Made by a program: the position numbers and the translations under genes
Assembly: GCA_021785115.1 (NCBI GenBank)
Contig: JAJYGO010000113.1
Coordinates: 1 to 10,171 of the forward strand
Direction: 5' to 3'
DNA from: Chloroflexota bacterium
GTDB lineage: Bacteria > Chloroflexota > Limnocylindria > Limnocylindrales > CSP1-4
DNA length: 10,171 nucleotides
Shown here: positions 1 to 6,940 of the stretch, piece by piece
Numbering within the stretch: the first letter of the stretch is position 1
Layout: each line of letters opens with the position of its first letter
The notes under the pieces: generated by a model
What the model saw: only the letters and a program-made list of their open reading frames with translations
Databases searched by the model: none
Told to the model about the DNA's origin: nothing

Positions 1-1311
1 GTGGACCGCCGCCAGGTGGACCTCGGCCCGGAGGCCCGCCGGACCACTCCCGACGAGCGCCTCGTCCTGGCGGGTGAGCGTCTGAGCCTGGCACAGCACA
101 CGATCCGCATCGACGTGGGACGCCTCGATGAGTTGATGAACCTGGTGGGCGAGCTCGTCGTGCACAAGACACGCCTGCTGCGCCAGGCCCGGTTGGTCGA
201 GGAGCGGCTCGGGCACGACGACCCGCTGGCGGCCGAGACCCAGGAGGGCGCCCAACAGTACGCGCGCATCGCCAGCCAGCTGCAGGACCAGGTCACGCGC
301 CTGCGCATGCTGCCGATCGCCACGGTCTTCAACCGCTTCCCGCGCGTCACCCGCGATCTCGCGGTGCGCCTGGGCAAGGACGTGCAGCTGGTGATCGAAG
401 GGCAGGAAACCGAGCTCGACCGGTCCGTACTCGAGCAGGTGGGCGACCCTCTCGGGCACCTCGTGCGCAATGCCATCGACCACGGCATCGAGCTGCCTGA
501 CGACAGGCGCGCGGCCGGGAAGCCCCCGGTGGGACGGCTCCGGCTCGCGGCCTGGCATGGTGAGGGGCGCATCACGATCGTCGTCGAGGACGACGGGCGC
601 GGCGTCGACCCGCGCGAGGTGCGGGCCGCGGCAGTGGCCAGGGGGATGCTGTCCGAGCAGGCGGCGGCGGCGCTGACCAACGAAGCCGCCATCCAGCTGA
701 TCTTCGCACCCGGGTTCAGCACCGCCCGTGCGGTCACCGATGTGTCGGGCCGTGGCGTGGGCACGGATGTGGTGCGGACCAACATCGAGCGCCTCGGCGG
801 GCGGGTGACCGTTCACAGCGACCTCGGTCGAGGGACCCGGTTCGAGCTGTCGTTGCCGCTGACGCTCGCCATCATGCCGGCGCTGCTGGTGCGGGCCGGC
901 GGCCGCGTCTGTGCCTTGCCCCTGGCCGGCGTCGTGGAGATCGTGCGGGTCGACCGGTCCGCGCTCGGCTCGGTCCGTGGGCATCGGGTGGTGGTGCTGC
1001 GGGGCCGCGCGCTGCCGGTCCGTCAGCTCGCGGCAGTCCTCGACGATCGGCAGGCGGCGACGCCGCCTGCCCCGGAGGCGAACCTGGTGGTGGTGCAATC
1101 CGGGCCAGCCGCATTCGCCCTCGACGTCGACGCCCTGCTCGGCGAGCAGGAGATCGTGCTGAAGTCACTGGCCGAGCTGCCCGGATCGCGACGAGGCATC
1201 GCCGGGGCGACGGTGCTGCCGGACGGCAGCGTGGCCCTGGTCATGGATGTCGCGGCCCTGGCTGAGGTGCGGGACTTCGAACGCCAGCCGGAGGCACGGT
1301 GGGTTGCATGA
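1..1311 (+). CDS. cheA: Chemotaxis histidine kinase CheA, C-terminal part (5' end outside window)
   Basis: Sensor kinase of the chemotaxis signalling array; it autophosphorylates using ATP and passes the phosphate to CheY and CheB. The visible 436 residues hold the P3 dimerisation helices (about 35-110), the P4 ATPase domain (about 115-290) and the CheW-like P5 domain (about 290-430). ATP-site boxes are intact: N box H153-LVRN-AIDHG with N157, G1 box EDDGRG at 196-201, F box around F235-APGF-239, and G2 box GRGVGTD at 250-256. The P1 domain with the phosphorylated histidine and the P2 domain are missing, so the gene must begin upstream; the GTG at base 1 is just an in-frame codon, and residues 1-34 look like the linker before P3. 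It ends in an ATGA overlap with cheC. Recognition is secure; upstream domain content is unknown. Confidence 0.95.
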   Translation: MDRRQVDLGPEARRTTPDERLVLAGERLSLAQHTIRIDVGRLDELMNLVGELVVHKTRLLRQARLVEERLGHDDPLAAETQEGAQQYARIASQLQDQVTRLRMLPIATVFNRFPRVTRDLAVRLGKDVQLVIEGQETELDRSVLEQVGDPLGHLVRNAIDHGIELPDDRRAAGKPPVGRLRLAAWHGEGRITIVVEDDGRGVDPREVRAAAVARGMLSEQAAAALTNEAAIQLIFAPGFSTARAVTDVSGRGVGTDVVRTNIERLGGRVTVHSDLGRGTRFELSLPLTLAIMPALLVRAGGRVCALPLAGVVEIVRVDRSALGSVRGHRVVVLRGRALPVRQLAAVLDDRQAATPPAPEANLVVVQSGPAAFALDVDALLGEQEIVLKSLAELPGSRRGIAGATVLPDGSVALVMDVAALAEVRDFERQPEARWVA

Positions 1312-1952
1312 ACGCCATCTCGCCGACCACGCTGAACCTGCGGGACGAGGCCATCCTGGCCGCGCTGTTCCGGCGCGCGCTGCGTCAGGCCGGAGACGCA
1401 ATGTTCGAGATGAGCGGCCGGGCGGTCGCCATCTCCGCCCCCGAATTCCGACGCTGCACGCCCGGCGAAGCCATCGCCCTGGCCGGTGGCCCCGACGCCC
1501 CGGTGGTCGCGGTGTACGTCAGCGTCAGCGGCGGGATCAGCGGTCACGCGTTGCTGGTGCTGCCGATCAGCGGGGCGCTCCGCCTGGCGGCCCGGCTGCT
1601 CGCCAGCCTGGCCCGGTCGCCGGAGCCTCGCGGCGCCGACGCGTTCGCCGAGCTCGATGCGCTCGCACAATCGGCCCTGCTCGAGCTGGGCAACGTGACC
1701 ATCGCGGCGGCCCTGAATGCCGTGGGGGACCGCATGGGCGTGCCGGTTCATCCCAGCGTGCCGGTGCTCGTCACGGAATTCGCGGGGGCCGTCCTGGACT
1801 CCGTGCTCGTCGATCTGCTCGCTGAGTCGCACGAGGTGCTCGCCTCGCGCACGCTCTTCGTGGAGGGCGCCGACACGTTCGACGGCACGCTGCTGCTGCT
1901 TCCGCGGCCCGAGTCGCTCCGGCACCTCCTGGCCGCGATCCAGGTCGTCTGA
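1308..1952 (+). CDS. cheC: CheC-type CheY-P phosphatase
   Basis: Member of the CheC/CheX/FliY family, which removes phosphate from CheY-P; in Bacillus and Thermotoga CheC also binds CheD. The protein has 214 residues, close to the roughly 210 of Bacillus CheC. The second-half active site fits the family pattern (D/S)-x3-E-x2-N-x22-P exactly: S122, E126, N129, P152. The equivalent helix in the first half has lost it: aligning back from V40 and P45, the expected Glu and Asn fall on A19 and R22. It is therefore probably a one-site enzyme. The chosen ATG overlaps the cheA stop as ATGA. An in-frame GTG at 1299 is an alternative, as a GGAGG at 1290-1294 lies 4 bases before the GTG but 13 before the ATG. 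The gene abuts cheD, which supports a CheC-CheD pair. Confidence 0.88.
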   Translation: MNAISPTTLNLRDEAILAALFRRALRQAGDAMFEMSGRAVAISAPEFRRCTPGEAIALAGGPDAPVVAVYVSVSGGISGHALLVLPISGALRLAARLLASLARSPEPRGADAFAELDALAQSALLELGNVTIAAALNAVGDRMGVPVHPSVPVLVTEFAGAVLDSVLVDLLAESHEVLASRTLFVEGADTFDGTLLLLPRPESLRHLLAAIQVV

Positions 1953-2444
1953 ATGGCCCTTCCGGCGATCGAGGAACGCGTGCTGGTCGCGGGGATCGGC
2001 GAATACGCCGTCAGCGACGATCCGGCGGCGGCGCTCGTCGCCTACGGGCTGGGATCCTGTGTGGCACTGGCCGCATGGGATCCGTTCGCGCGGCTAGGCG
2101 GGCTGGCGCACTTCATGCTGCCCCTGGGCGGGCCGGTCGACCCGGCCAGCCCGGTGAAGTACGTCGAGGGTGGCTTCGAGACGTTTCTGGCGGCCTTCCA
2201 GCGTACCGGCGGGGTGTCCACCCGCACGGTCTTCAAGGTCGTCGGCGGGGCGGCCACGTTGCCCACCAGCCCCGGGCTGGCCATCGGGCGCCGCAACGGC
2301 GAGGCACTGCTGGCGGCCCTGGAGCGCGCCGGCCTGCGCGTCGCGGCTCGCGAGCTGGGCGGCGCGGTGGGCCGCACCGTTCAACTGCACGTGGGCAGCG
2401 GCCGACTCCTCGTCCGGAGCGTGTCCAGCTCCCGCGAACTCTGA
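1953..2444 (+). CDS. cheD: Chemoreceptor glutamine deamidase CheD
   Basis: CheD deamidates chosen glutamines on chemoreceptors and binds CheC, linking CheY-P level to adaptation. The 163-residue protein opens with the family signature GIGEYAV (14-20), then GLGSC (32-36) with nucleophile C36, then GGLAHFMLP (49-57) with catalytic H53. Later family blocks are VVGGA, an IG-x-RN motif and GRTV near the end. The third triad position looks changed: the threonine six residues before the cysteine in the Thermotoga and Bacillus proteins is A30 here. Cys and His remain, so activity may be reduced, or the protein may act mainly as a CheC partner; this is inference. The start ATG touches the cheC stop with no gap, so translation is probably coupled. 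Family assignment is secure. Confidence 0.94.
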   Translation: MALPAIEERVLVAGIGEYAVSDDPAAALVAYGLGSCVALAAWDPFARLGGLAHFMLPLGGPVDPASPVKYVEGGFETFLAAFQRTGGVSTRTVFKVVGGAATLPTSPGLAIGRRNGEALLAALERAGLRVAARELGGAVGRTVQLHVGSGRLLVRSVSSSREL

Positions 2445-2445
2445 C

Positions 2446-2450
2446 GGAGA
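2446..2450 (+). promoter_or_regulatory. Ribosome binding site of cheY
   Basis: GGAGA lies just after the cheD stop and 8 bases before the cheY ATG. It supports the ATG at 2459 and gives cheY its own ribosome site within the cluster, fitting the high CheY dosage usual in chemotaxis. Confidence 0.6.
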
Positions 2451-2458
2451 GAAACCGG

Positions 2459-2818
2459 ATGGCCAAGATCCTGGTGGTCGACGACGCGGCGTTCATGCGC
2501 ATTCGGGCGGCCAGAGTGCTGACCGAGGCCGGGCACACCGTGGTCGAGGCCGAGAACGGTCAGGTCGCGGTGGAGGCCTACCTGCGCGAGCAGCCGGACT
2601 GCGTCCTGATGGACATCACGATGCCCGAGATGGACGGACTCCAGTCGCTCGACGAGATCCGGCGTCGCGATCCCGGCGCGCGCGTGGCCATGCTGACCGC
2701 CATGGGACAACAGCCCATCGTGCTCGACGCGATCAAGCGCGGCGCGCGCGACTTCGTGGTCAAGCCGTTCCAGCCCGACCGAGTGCTGGCCGCCGTCGAT
2801 CGGCTGCTCGCCCAGTGA
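2459..2818 (+). CDS. cheY: Chemotaxis response regulator CheY
   Basis: Single receiver domain of 119 residues. Phosphorylated by CheA, it diffuses to the flagellar switch (FliM/FliN) and changes rotation. All receiver landmarks are present: acidic pair D8-D9, phospho-acceptor D52 in the MDITMPEMDG stretch, switch T80 and conserved K102 before P103. The usual aromatic switch position near residue 99 is F99. There is no output domain, as expected for CheY. It lies 14 bases after cheD with its own GGAGA site, and its stop overlaps an in-frame GTG of cheB. Being inside a cluster with two likely CheY-P phosphatases makes this the most likely motor-binding CheY; the separate receiver gene at 6941 is the weaker candidate. 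Confidence 0.94.
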   Translation: MAKILVVDDAAFMRIRAARVLTEAGHTVVEAENGQVAVEAYLREQPDCVLMDITMPEMDGLQSLDEIRRRDPGARVAMLTAMGQQPIVLDAIKRGARDFVVKPFQPDRVLAAVDRLLAQ

Positions 2819-2832
2819 CCGGCGGCGCCAGC

Positions 2833-4029
2833 ATGGCCGCGATCCGGGTCCTCGTGGTCGACGACTCACCGTTCATGCGCCACACGGTGGCGCGGCTGAT
2901 CGGCGAGGCCGACGGGATCGTCGTGGTGGGAACGGCGGGCGACGGCGAGGCGGGCCTCCGGGAGACAATGCGCCTGCATCCCGACGTCATCACGCTCGAT
3001 GTCGAGATGCCAGTCCTCGACGGCCTGGGCATGCTGCGCCGTCTGATGGTGGAGTGCCCCACGCGCGTCGTCATGCTGTCGAGCCTGACCGCCGCCGGTG
3101 CCGCGGTCACACTCGACGCCCTCGCCGCGGGCGCCGTCGACTTCGTACTCAAGCCGTCCGGATCGCTCTCCGTCGACATGGTGCGGGTGCGCGACGACCT
3201 GGTCGCCAGGATCCGGGCTGCGGCGGCCATCCCCGAGGCCGCGTTCCTGGCGCACCGGCTGGCAGCTCGAAGCCGTGCCCCATCGGCGGCGGGGTGGCGC
3301 GGGGCGGCTGCGCCCGGGCCCCGCCCCGTGACGGACGGACCGGGCACCGAGCCGCCTGCCGCAAGCGGTCGGCCCGACCAGCCGGCGGTCGAGCCTGCGC
3401 GGCGGCTGGTGGTGGTGGCGTCATCCACCGGCGGGCCCGGCGCGCTCCAGGTGCTCGTCGGTGGGCTGCCCGGACGGCTCGGCGCCGCCATGCTGATCGT
3501 GCAGCACATGCCACCCCATTTCACCGCGTCGCTGGCGGCGCGCCTGGACACGCTCAGCGGCTTGCCGGTGCGGGAGGCGGCCGTCGGCGACGTGCTGGCC
3601 GAGGACCAGGTCCTGGTCGCGCCGGGCGGCACCCACCTCCTGCTCACGCCCCGCGGCCGCGTCGAGCTGGCAGCCCTCGCGCCGGTCAACGGCGTGCGTC
3701 CGGCGGCCGACGTGACGCTGCAGGCGCTGGCCCCCATCTGGGGGGAGCGGGCGCTGCTCGTGGTCCTCACCGGCATGGGCGCCGATGCCAGGGAGGGCGC
3801 GCGCGCGTTGCGGGCGCACCGCGGGACGGTCTACGCACAGGATGAGCGGACGTCGATCGTGTTCGGGATGCCGGGAGCCGTGATCGCGGCGGGACTGGCC
3901 GAGCAGGTGCTGCCCCTGCCGGAGATCCCGGCCGCGATCGCTCGGTGGTGCGGGGCCGGCGATGCCTGGGCTGGCGACGGCGAGCGCAGCGTCGCGCGTG
4001 CGGCCATGGCCCTACCCCGAGTCGGGTAA
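2833..4029 (+). CDS. cheB: Chemoreceptor methylesterase/glutamine deamidase CheB
   Basis: CheB removes methyl groups from receptor glutamates and is activated by phosphorylation from CheA. The 398 residues form a receiver domain (1-125; acidic pair D10-D11, acceptor D56, T/S switch near S83, K108), a linker rich in Ala, Pro and Gly (about 130-188), and the esterase domain (190-375). The catalytic triad is complete by position: S198 in ASSTGG, H225 in QHMPP, D318 in GMGAD. The linker is longer and more disordered-looking than in enteric CheB. The ATG start puts the receiver right at the N-terminus; a GTG at 2815 overlapping the cheY stop as GTGA would add six residues, and neither start has a strong Shine-Dalgarno site. 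The C-terminal 25 residues after W372 are a variable tail. Confidence 0.94.
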   Translation: MAAIRVLVVDDSPFMRHTVARLIGEADGIVVVGTAGDGEAGLRETMRLHPDVITLDVEMPVLDGLGMLRRLMVECPTRVVMLSSLTAAGAAVTLDALAAGAVDFVLKPSGSLSVDMVRVRDDLVARIRAAAAIPEAAFLAHRLAARSRAPSAAGWRGAAAPGPRPVTDGPGTEPPAASGRPDQPAVEPARRLVVVASSTGGPGALQVLVGGLPGRLGAAMLIVQHMPPHFTASLAARLDTLSGLPVREAAVGDVLAEDQVLVAPGGTHLLLTPRGRVELAALAPVNGVRPAADVTLQALAPIWGERALLVVLTGMGADAREGARALRAHRGTVYAQDERTSIVFGMPGAVIAAGLAEQVLPLPEIPAAIARWCGAGDAWAGDGERSVARAAMALPRVG

Positions 4030-4184
4030 TGGGTCATCCGTGCCGGGGCCCCGAACGGGGACTCGCCTGTGCTGTGCGCACGCGCGACGCTGCGGAGGAC
4101 GCGAGCACGTGGCCGCAGGTGACGGGCGGGTCCGGCGGGTCCGCGCAGCCCGGCACGGTCTGCCGGCCCGATGCGCAGCGTGAC

Positions 4185-4191
4185 GAGGGAG
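4185..4191 (+). promoter_or_regulatory. Ribosome binding site of the unrecognised gene at 4203
   Basis: A purine-rich GAGGGAG, followed by AG, lies 11 bases before the ATG at 4203. It is the only good Shine-Dalgarno-like site in the 173-base gap after cheB and supports that start. Confidence 0.5.
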
Positions 4192-4202
4192 AGTAGCGGG
4201 CC

Positions 4203-4793
4203 ATGCACCTGTGGTCGCGGAACACGGCACACTCTGGCACCCCTGGGCCGGTCCCCGGACCGGGCACCGGCCAGGGGTTCGGCGCTCCCACGCACGCCAT
4301 CCGTGGCTGGACCGAGACCGGCAGCCTCATCGCCTTCGTCCGGGGCTGGGACCGGCCGTCCGACATTCTGAACCGGCGCGAGCCGGTCCTGGTGGAGGAC
4401 GTCCGCGCCTTCGACCCGACCACCGGGAGCTCGCCGCTGTCCGTCGGCGGGACCCGGTACATCGACCCCTTCGAGTTCGACCTGCTGCTGCTGGCGGATC
4501 TGCCCGAGCCGGTGGCGGAGCGCAGCGCCGCGCGGCGCGTGCACAAGGTGCGTTACCGGGTCGAGGCCGTGGGCGGCGAATTCCGGGTCCTCGGCGTCCT
4601 GCACCTGTTCCCGGGCCAGGCGCCCGAGATGGTCCACCACCGGCTGCCGGCCCTGTTCGTGCCGCTCACCGAACCGCTGGTGCACTGGCGCGGCCATCGC
4701 GTGTCGAACCCCGCCAGGGACGTGGCGCTCATCAACCGCCACCTGATCGCCTCCATCCGGCAGGTCGATTGGGTGCGCCTCTCCGACGCGTGA
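4203..4793 (+). CDS. Unrecognised 196-residue protein inside the chemotaxis cluster
   Basis: I do not recognise this family securely. Residues 1-35 are rich in Gly, Pro and Thr and look disordered; from about 36 the protein appears to be a compact alpha/beta fold with no signal peptide or membrane segment. Two stretches resemble each other: 42-70 and 129-160 each run hydrophobic strand, Pro, six residues on Arg, six residues on Val (P52/R58/V64 and P141/R147/V153), suggesting a duplicated half-domain. Between them are an acidic-hydrophobic run (DLLLLADLPEP, 93-103) and a basic patch (RRVHKVRYR, 111-119). The end, VALINRHLIASI (174-185), looks helical. No catalytic motif is evident. Unlike its neighbours it has spacers of 173 and 160 bases on either side, so it may be an insertion in the cluster or separately expressed. 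High-GC codon use matches the neighbours. A role in chemotaxis is suggested only by position. Confidence 0.8.
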   Translation: MHLWSRNTAHSGTPGPVPGPGTGQGFGAPTHAIRGWTETGSLIAFVRGWDRPSDILNRREPVLVEDVRAFDPTTGSSPLSVGGTRYIDPFEFDLLLLADLPEPVAERSAARRVHKVRYRVEAVGGEFRVLGVLHLFPGQAPEMVHHRLPALFVPLTEPLVHWRGHRVSNPARDVALINRHLIASIRQVDWVRLSDA

Positions 4794-4811
4794 CCCGGCT
4801 GGGGAGCGCGG

Positions 4812-4836
4812 GCGGACACCGGCAGCCACGGTCCGC
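4812..4836 (+). other. Imperfect hairpin in the gap before cheW
   Basis: GCGGAC at 4812-4817 pairs with GTCCGC at 4831-4836 across a 13-base loop, 18 bases after the stop of the preceding gene. No T tract follows, so it is at best a weak or attenuating terminator. In such GC-rich DNA six-base stems arise easily by chance. The rest of the 4794-4953 gap shows only the AGGAGG at 4875. Confidence 0.25.
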
Positions 4837-4874
4837 GCCTTCAGGCCACGCGGGCTCCGGCCGACACCTCACGC

Positions 4875-4880
4875 AGGAGG
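4875..4880 (+). promoter_or_regulatory. Strong Shine-Dalgarno sequence of uncertain use before cheW
   Basis: A perfect AGGAGG sits 4 bases before an ATG at 4885 that is in frame with cheW. Using it would add 23 residues to CheW. The spacing is tight, and part of the added stretch uses A-ending codons (caa, gga, cga) unlike the rest of the gene. A second, weaker GGAGA at 4939-4943 serves the ATG at 4954. Confidence 0.4.
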
Positions 4881-4953
4881 CGCAATGGCGCCGCCGCGCC
4901 GGCCGGAGGCGCGCAGCCTCATGGGATACCAAGGACGCGGAGACCGAACGACC

Positions 4954-5511
4954 ATGAACGCGACCAGCGACCTGCAGATCGTCGTGTGCCAGTTGGGTGA
5001 GGAGCGCTACGGACTCGAGATCGGGAAGGTCCACGAGATCATCCGCCACCAGGCGATCACCAGCGTGCCGGGGGCGCCACCCGCCATGGAGGGCATCATC
5101 AACCTGCGGGGGCGAATCATCCCGGTGGTCGACCTGCGCACGCGCTTCGACATGGAGCGTGCGGCGCCGACCCGGGCGAGCCGCATCGTGGTGGCCGACA
5201 CCGGCGGCACGCGCATGGGCCTCATCGTCGATGCGGTCAGCGAGGTGCTCACGGTGCCGGCGGACGCGATCGAACCGGCCGAGACCGTGGTCGGCGACGA
5301 CACGGCGGCGCTGCGCGGGATCGCGAAGCTCGACGGGCGGCTGGTCATCCTCCTGGCCCTGGAGGGGCTGCTGGTCGATGACGGCCTGCACGACGCGACC
5401 CACGAAGTCGCGCGCCCCTCCGACGCGACCGAGGACACCGCGGATCCGCACGTCTCCACGTCCACCTCCCCCGTCCCCGTCGCGTCGCCGGCCCTCGTCG
5501 GTGCCATCTGA
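4954..5511 (+). CDS. cheW: Chemotaxis coupling protein CheW
   Basis: CheW is the SH3-like adaptor that joins CheA to the receptor tips. Residues 7-145 fit the family: LGEERYGLEI at 14-23, VPGAPPAMEG at 38-47, and the NLRG block at 50-53 leading into IIPVVDLR, the usual receptor-contact region. At 185 residues it is longer than a minimal CheW of about 150; the extra 40 residues form an acidic, Ser/Thr/Pro/Ala-rich tail (about 146-185) likely to be disordered. I chose the ATG at 4954 because it brings the conserved fold to the N-terminus and has GGAGA 10 bases upstream; the ATG at 4885 is the alternative and has the stronger AGGAGG. Only 3 bases separate its stop from cheR. Confidence 0.93.
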   Translation: MNATSDLQIVVCQLGEERYGLEIGKVHEIIRHQAITSVPGAPPAMEGIINLRGRIIPVVDLRTRFDMERAAPTRASRIVVADTGGTRMGLIVDAVSEVLTVPADAIEPAETVVGDDTAALRGIAKLDGRLVILLALEGLLVDDGLHDATHEVARPSDATEDTADPHVSTSTSPVPVASPALVGAI

Positions 5512-5514
5512 GCC

Positions 5515-6345
5515 ATGGTCGCAGCGTCTGGCACGCCGTTCGTCCAGGCATCCATGCCCGAGCTGGATCCGACCGCGTACGCGCGACTGGCCGCGGAGGT
5601 GCGCGCCCTGCTGGACCTGGATCTCGCCCAGTACAAGCCTGAGCAGGTCTGGCGCCGAGTGCACGCGTTTGCGCGCGCCAACGGACTGGACGGTTGGGCG
5701 GCGCTGACCACGCGGGCGCGGCGGGAGCCGGCCTTCCGCGACCGCTTCCGGGACATGCTGACGATCAACGTGAGCGAGTTCTTTCGGAACCCGGAGGCGT
5801 GGGACTTCCTGCGGGATCACGTGTTCACGTCGCTCCTGCGCGGCCGCCTGCGCCTGCGAGCCTGGAGCGCCGGCTGTTCCATCGGCTGTGAACCGTACTC
5901 GCTGGTCATGCTCATGCAGGAGTCGGCACCCGGCGTCCTGCTCGACCTGCTCGCCACCGACATCGATCCAACGGCGCTCGAGCGCGCCCGCGCCGGCCGC
6001 TACAGCGAGGCCCAGATGATCGGCGTTTCTGCGGCCCGCCGCGCGCGCTGCTTCGTGCAGAGCGGACCGGACTGGGAAGTGCGCCCCGAGCTGCGCGTGC
6101 GCGCGCGTTTCCGCCGGCACGACCTGCTGCGGGACCCGGCCGAGAAGGGCTGCGACCTGACGATCTGCCGCAACACCGTGATCTACTTCACGGAGTCGGC
6201 CAAGACGGACCTCTTCGGTCGGCTCGCCGCGTCGCTGCGTCCCGGGGGCGTGCTGTTCATCGGGGCCACCGAGACGATCGGCGATCCCGTTCGGTTCGGG
6301 CTGCGCGCCCTGGGTCCCTCGTTCTACGAACGGACGCTGGCATGA
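5515..6345 (+). CDS. cheR: Chemoreceptor methyltransferase CheR
   Basis: CheR transfers methyl groups from S-adenosylmethionine to receptor glutamates, opposing CheB. The 276 residues are normal length: an N-terminal helical domain (about 15-95) ending in [11 protein letters not shown] (83-93), then a Rossmann SAM domain. The SAM loop is [12 protein letters not shown] (118-129), where most relatives have Thr at 123 and Glu at 125; here they are Ile and Cys. Other landmarks are ATDID at 147-151, CRN at 218-220 followed by VIYF, and the LRPGG turn at 241-245. The start is the ATG 3 bases after the cheW stop; no good Shine-Dalgarno site is visible, so coupling to cheW is likely, and an internal ATG at residue 14 (5554) cannot be excluded. 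It ends in an ATGA overlap with cheX. Confidence 0.94.
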   Translation: MVAASGTPFVQASMPELDPTAYARLAAEVRALLDLDLAQYKPEQVWRRVHAFARANGLDGWAALTTRARREPAFRDRFRDMLTINVSEFFRNPEAWDFLRDHVFTSLLRGRLRLRAWSAGCSIGCEPYSLVMLMQESAPGVLLDLLATDIDPTALERARAGRYSEAQMIGVSAARRARCFVQSGPDWEVRPELRVRARFRRHDLLRDPAEKGCDLTICRNTVIYFTESAKTDLFGRLAASLRPGGVLFIGATETIGDPVRFGLRALGPSFYERTLA

Positions 6346-6803
6346 AGGTGCAGCTGGTCAACCCGTTCTTCGATGCCGCCGCCCAGATCATCGCGCAGGA
6401 GACCAACGCCGCCGCGGCACGCGGGTCACTACGGGTCGAGGGCAATCCGTGCACCACCGAGGACGTCACCGCAGTGGTGGGAATCAGCGGGTCCGTGCGG
6501 GGCTCGATGTACCTCTCGATGTCGCGGGACACTGCGCTGGCCCTGGTCTCGCGGATGCTGGGCCAGCCGGTGGCGGACTTCGATGAGCTTGCCCAGAGCG
6601 GCATCGCGGAACTGGCGAACGTCATCGCGGGCACCGCGTCCACGACCCTTTCGACGCTGGGCCAGGAGGCCACGATCACGCCGCCCCTGATGCTGCTGGG
6701 TGCCGGGGCGTCCATCTCCTCGCTGGACCTGCAGCGCCTGGTGGTCGAGGTCCAATCCTGCGCCGGTGACATCCGAGTGCACGTCGCGTTCCGCTCGTCC
6801 TGA
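6342..6803 (+). CDS. cheX: CheX-type CheY-P phosphatase
   Basis: The 153-residue protein matches the CheX branch of the CheC/CheX/FliY phosphatases; in Thermotoga and Borrelia CheX is a dimeric, highly active CheY-P phosphatase. The opening [12 protein letters not shown], typical of CheX, is followed by strands around VVGISGSVRGSMYLSM (45-60). The single active-site helix has S86, E90 and N93, the S-x3-E-x2-N pattern, with a PP pair at 114-115 further on. A GAGASISSLD stretch and a C-terminal strand complete the fold. ATGA overlap with cheR makes coupled translation likely. With CheC in the same cluster, the cell would have two different enzymes draining CheY-P. Nothing in the sequence suggests damage. 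Confidence 0.9.
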   Translation: MKVQLVNPFFDAAAQIIAQETNAAAARGSLRVEGNPCTTEDVTAVVGISGSVRGSMYLSMSRDTALALVSRMLGQPVADFDELAQSGIAELANVIAGTASTTLSTLGQEATITPPLMLLGAGASISSLDLQRLVVEVQSCAGDIRVHVAFRSS

Positions 6804-6805
6804 GC

Positions 6806-6826
6806 CCGGGGACACGGCAGCCCCGG
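6806..6826 (+). terminator. Possible weak terminator hairpin after cheX
   Basis: A perfect 6-base GC stem, CCGGGG paired with CCCCGG, encloses a 9-base loop and begins 3 bases after the cheX stop. Position suits the end of the chemotaxis cluster, but no T tract follows, so it would be a non-canonical or inefficient terminator. Confidence 0.35.
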
Positions 6827-6902
6827 TCAAGAGCCATTGATCCCGAATGACCGGCACACGGCCCGACCTTTCAGGATGGTGCCCCGGGATGGCATCTGGC
6901 CC

Positions 6903-6932
6903 TTGGCCGTCGGCGGCCGTATCGCGCATAGT
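6903..6932 (+). promoter_or_regulatory. Possible sigma-70-like promoter for the receiver gene
   Basis: TTGGCC (6903-6908) and CATAGT (6927-6932) are spaced by 18 bases and loosely match -35 and -10 boxes. Transcription would start at about 6939-6941, on or next to the GTG codon at 6941, which would make a leaderless message; no Shine-Dalgarno site precedes that GTG. The matches are partial and this is a suggestion only. Confidence 0.25.
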
Positions 6933-6940
6933 GTCGAACT

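Noticed and set aside
1..3. GTG at base 1 as the start of cheA
   Set aside because: The visible protein lacks the P1 domain a CheA needs, so the gene continues upstream of the window.
2760..3776. 338-codon frame on the - strand opposite cheB
   Set aside because: Product is Ser/Arg/Ala/Pro-rich without a recognisable fold; it is antisense to a conserved enzyme.
4044..4060. CGGGGCCCCG palindrome overlapping CCCCGAACGGGG, after cheB
   Set aside because: Short overlapping G/C stems with tiny loops and no T tract; expected by chance at this base composition.
4246..4274. GGTCC-CC-GGACC inverted repeat near the start of the unrecognised gene
   Set aside because: It lies in Gly/Pro-rich codons, which give such repeats in GC-rich DNA; no operator family is recognised.
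4732..6120. Long open frame on the - strand opposite cheW and cheR (462 codons)
   Set aside because: It lies wholly across two certain genes, has Arg/His/Asp-rich sequence with no domain pattern, and such frames are routine in very high-GC DNA.
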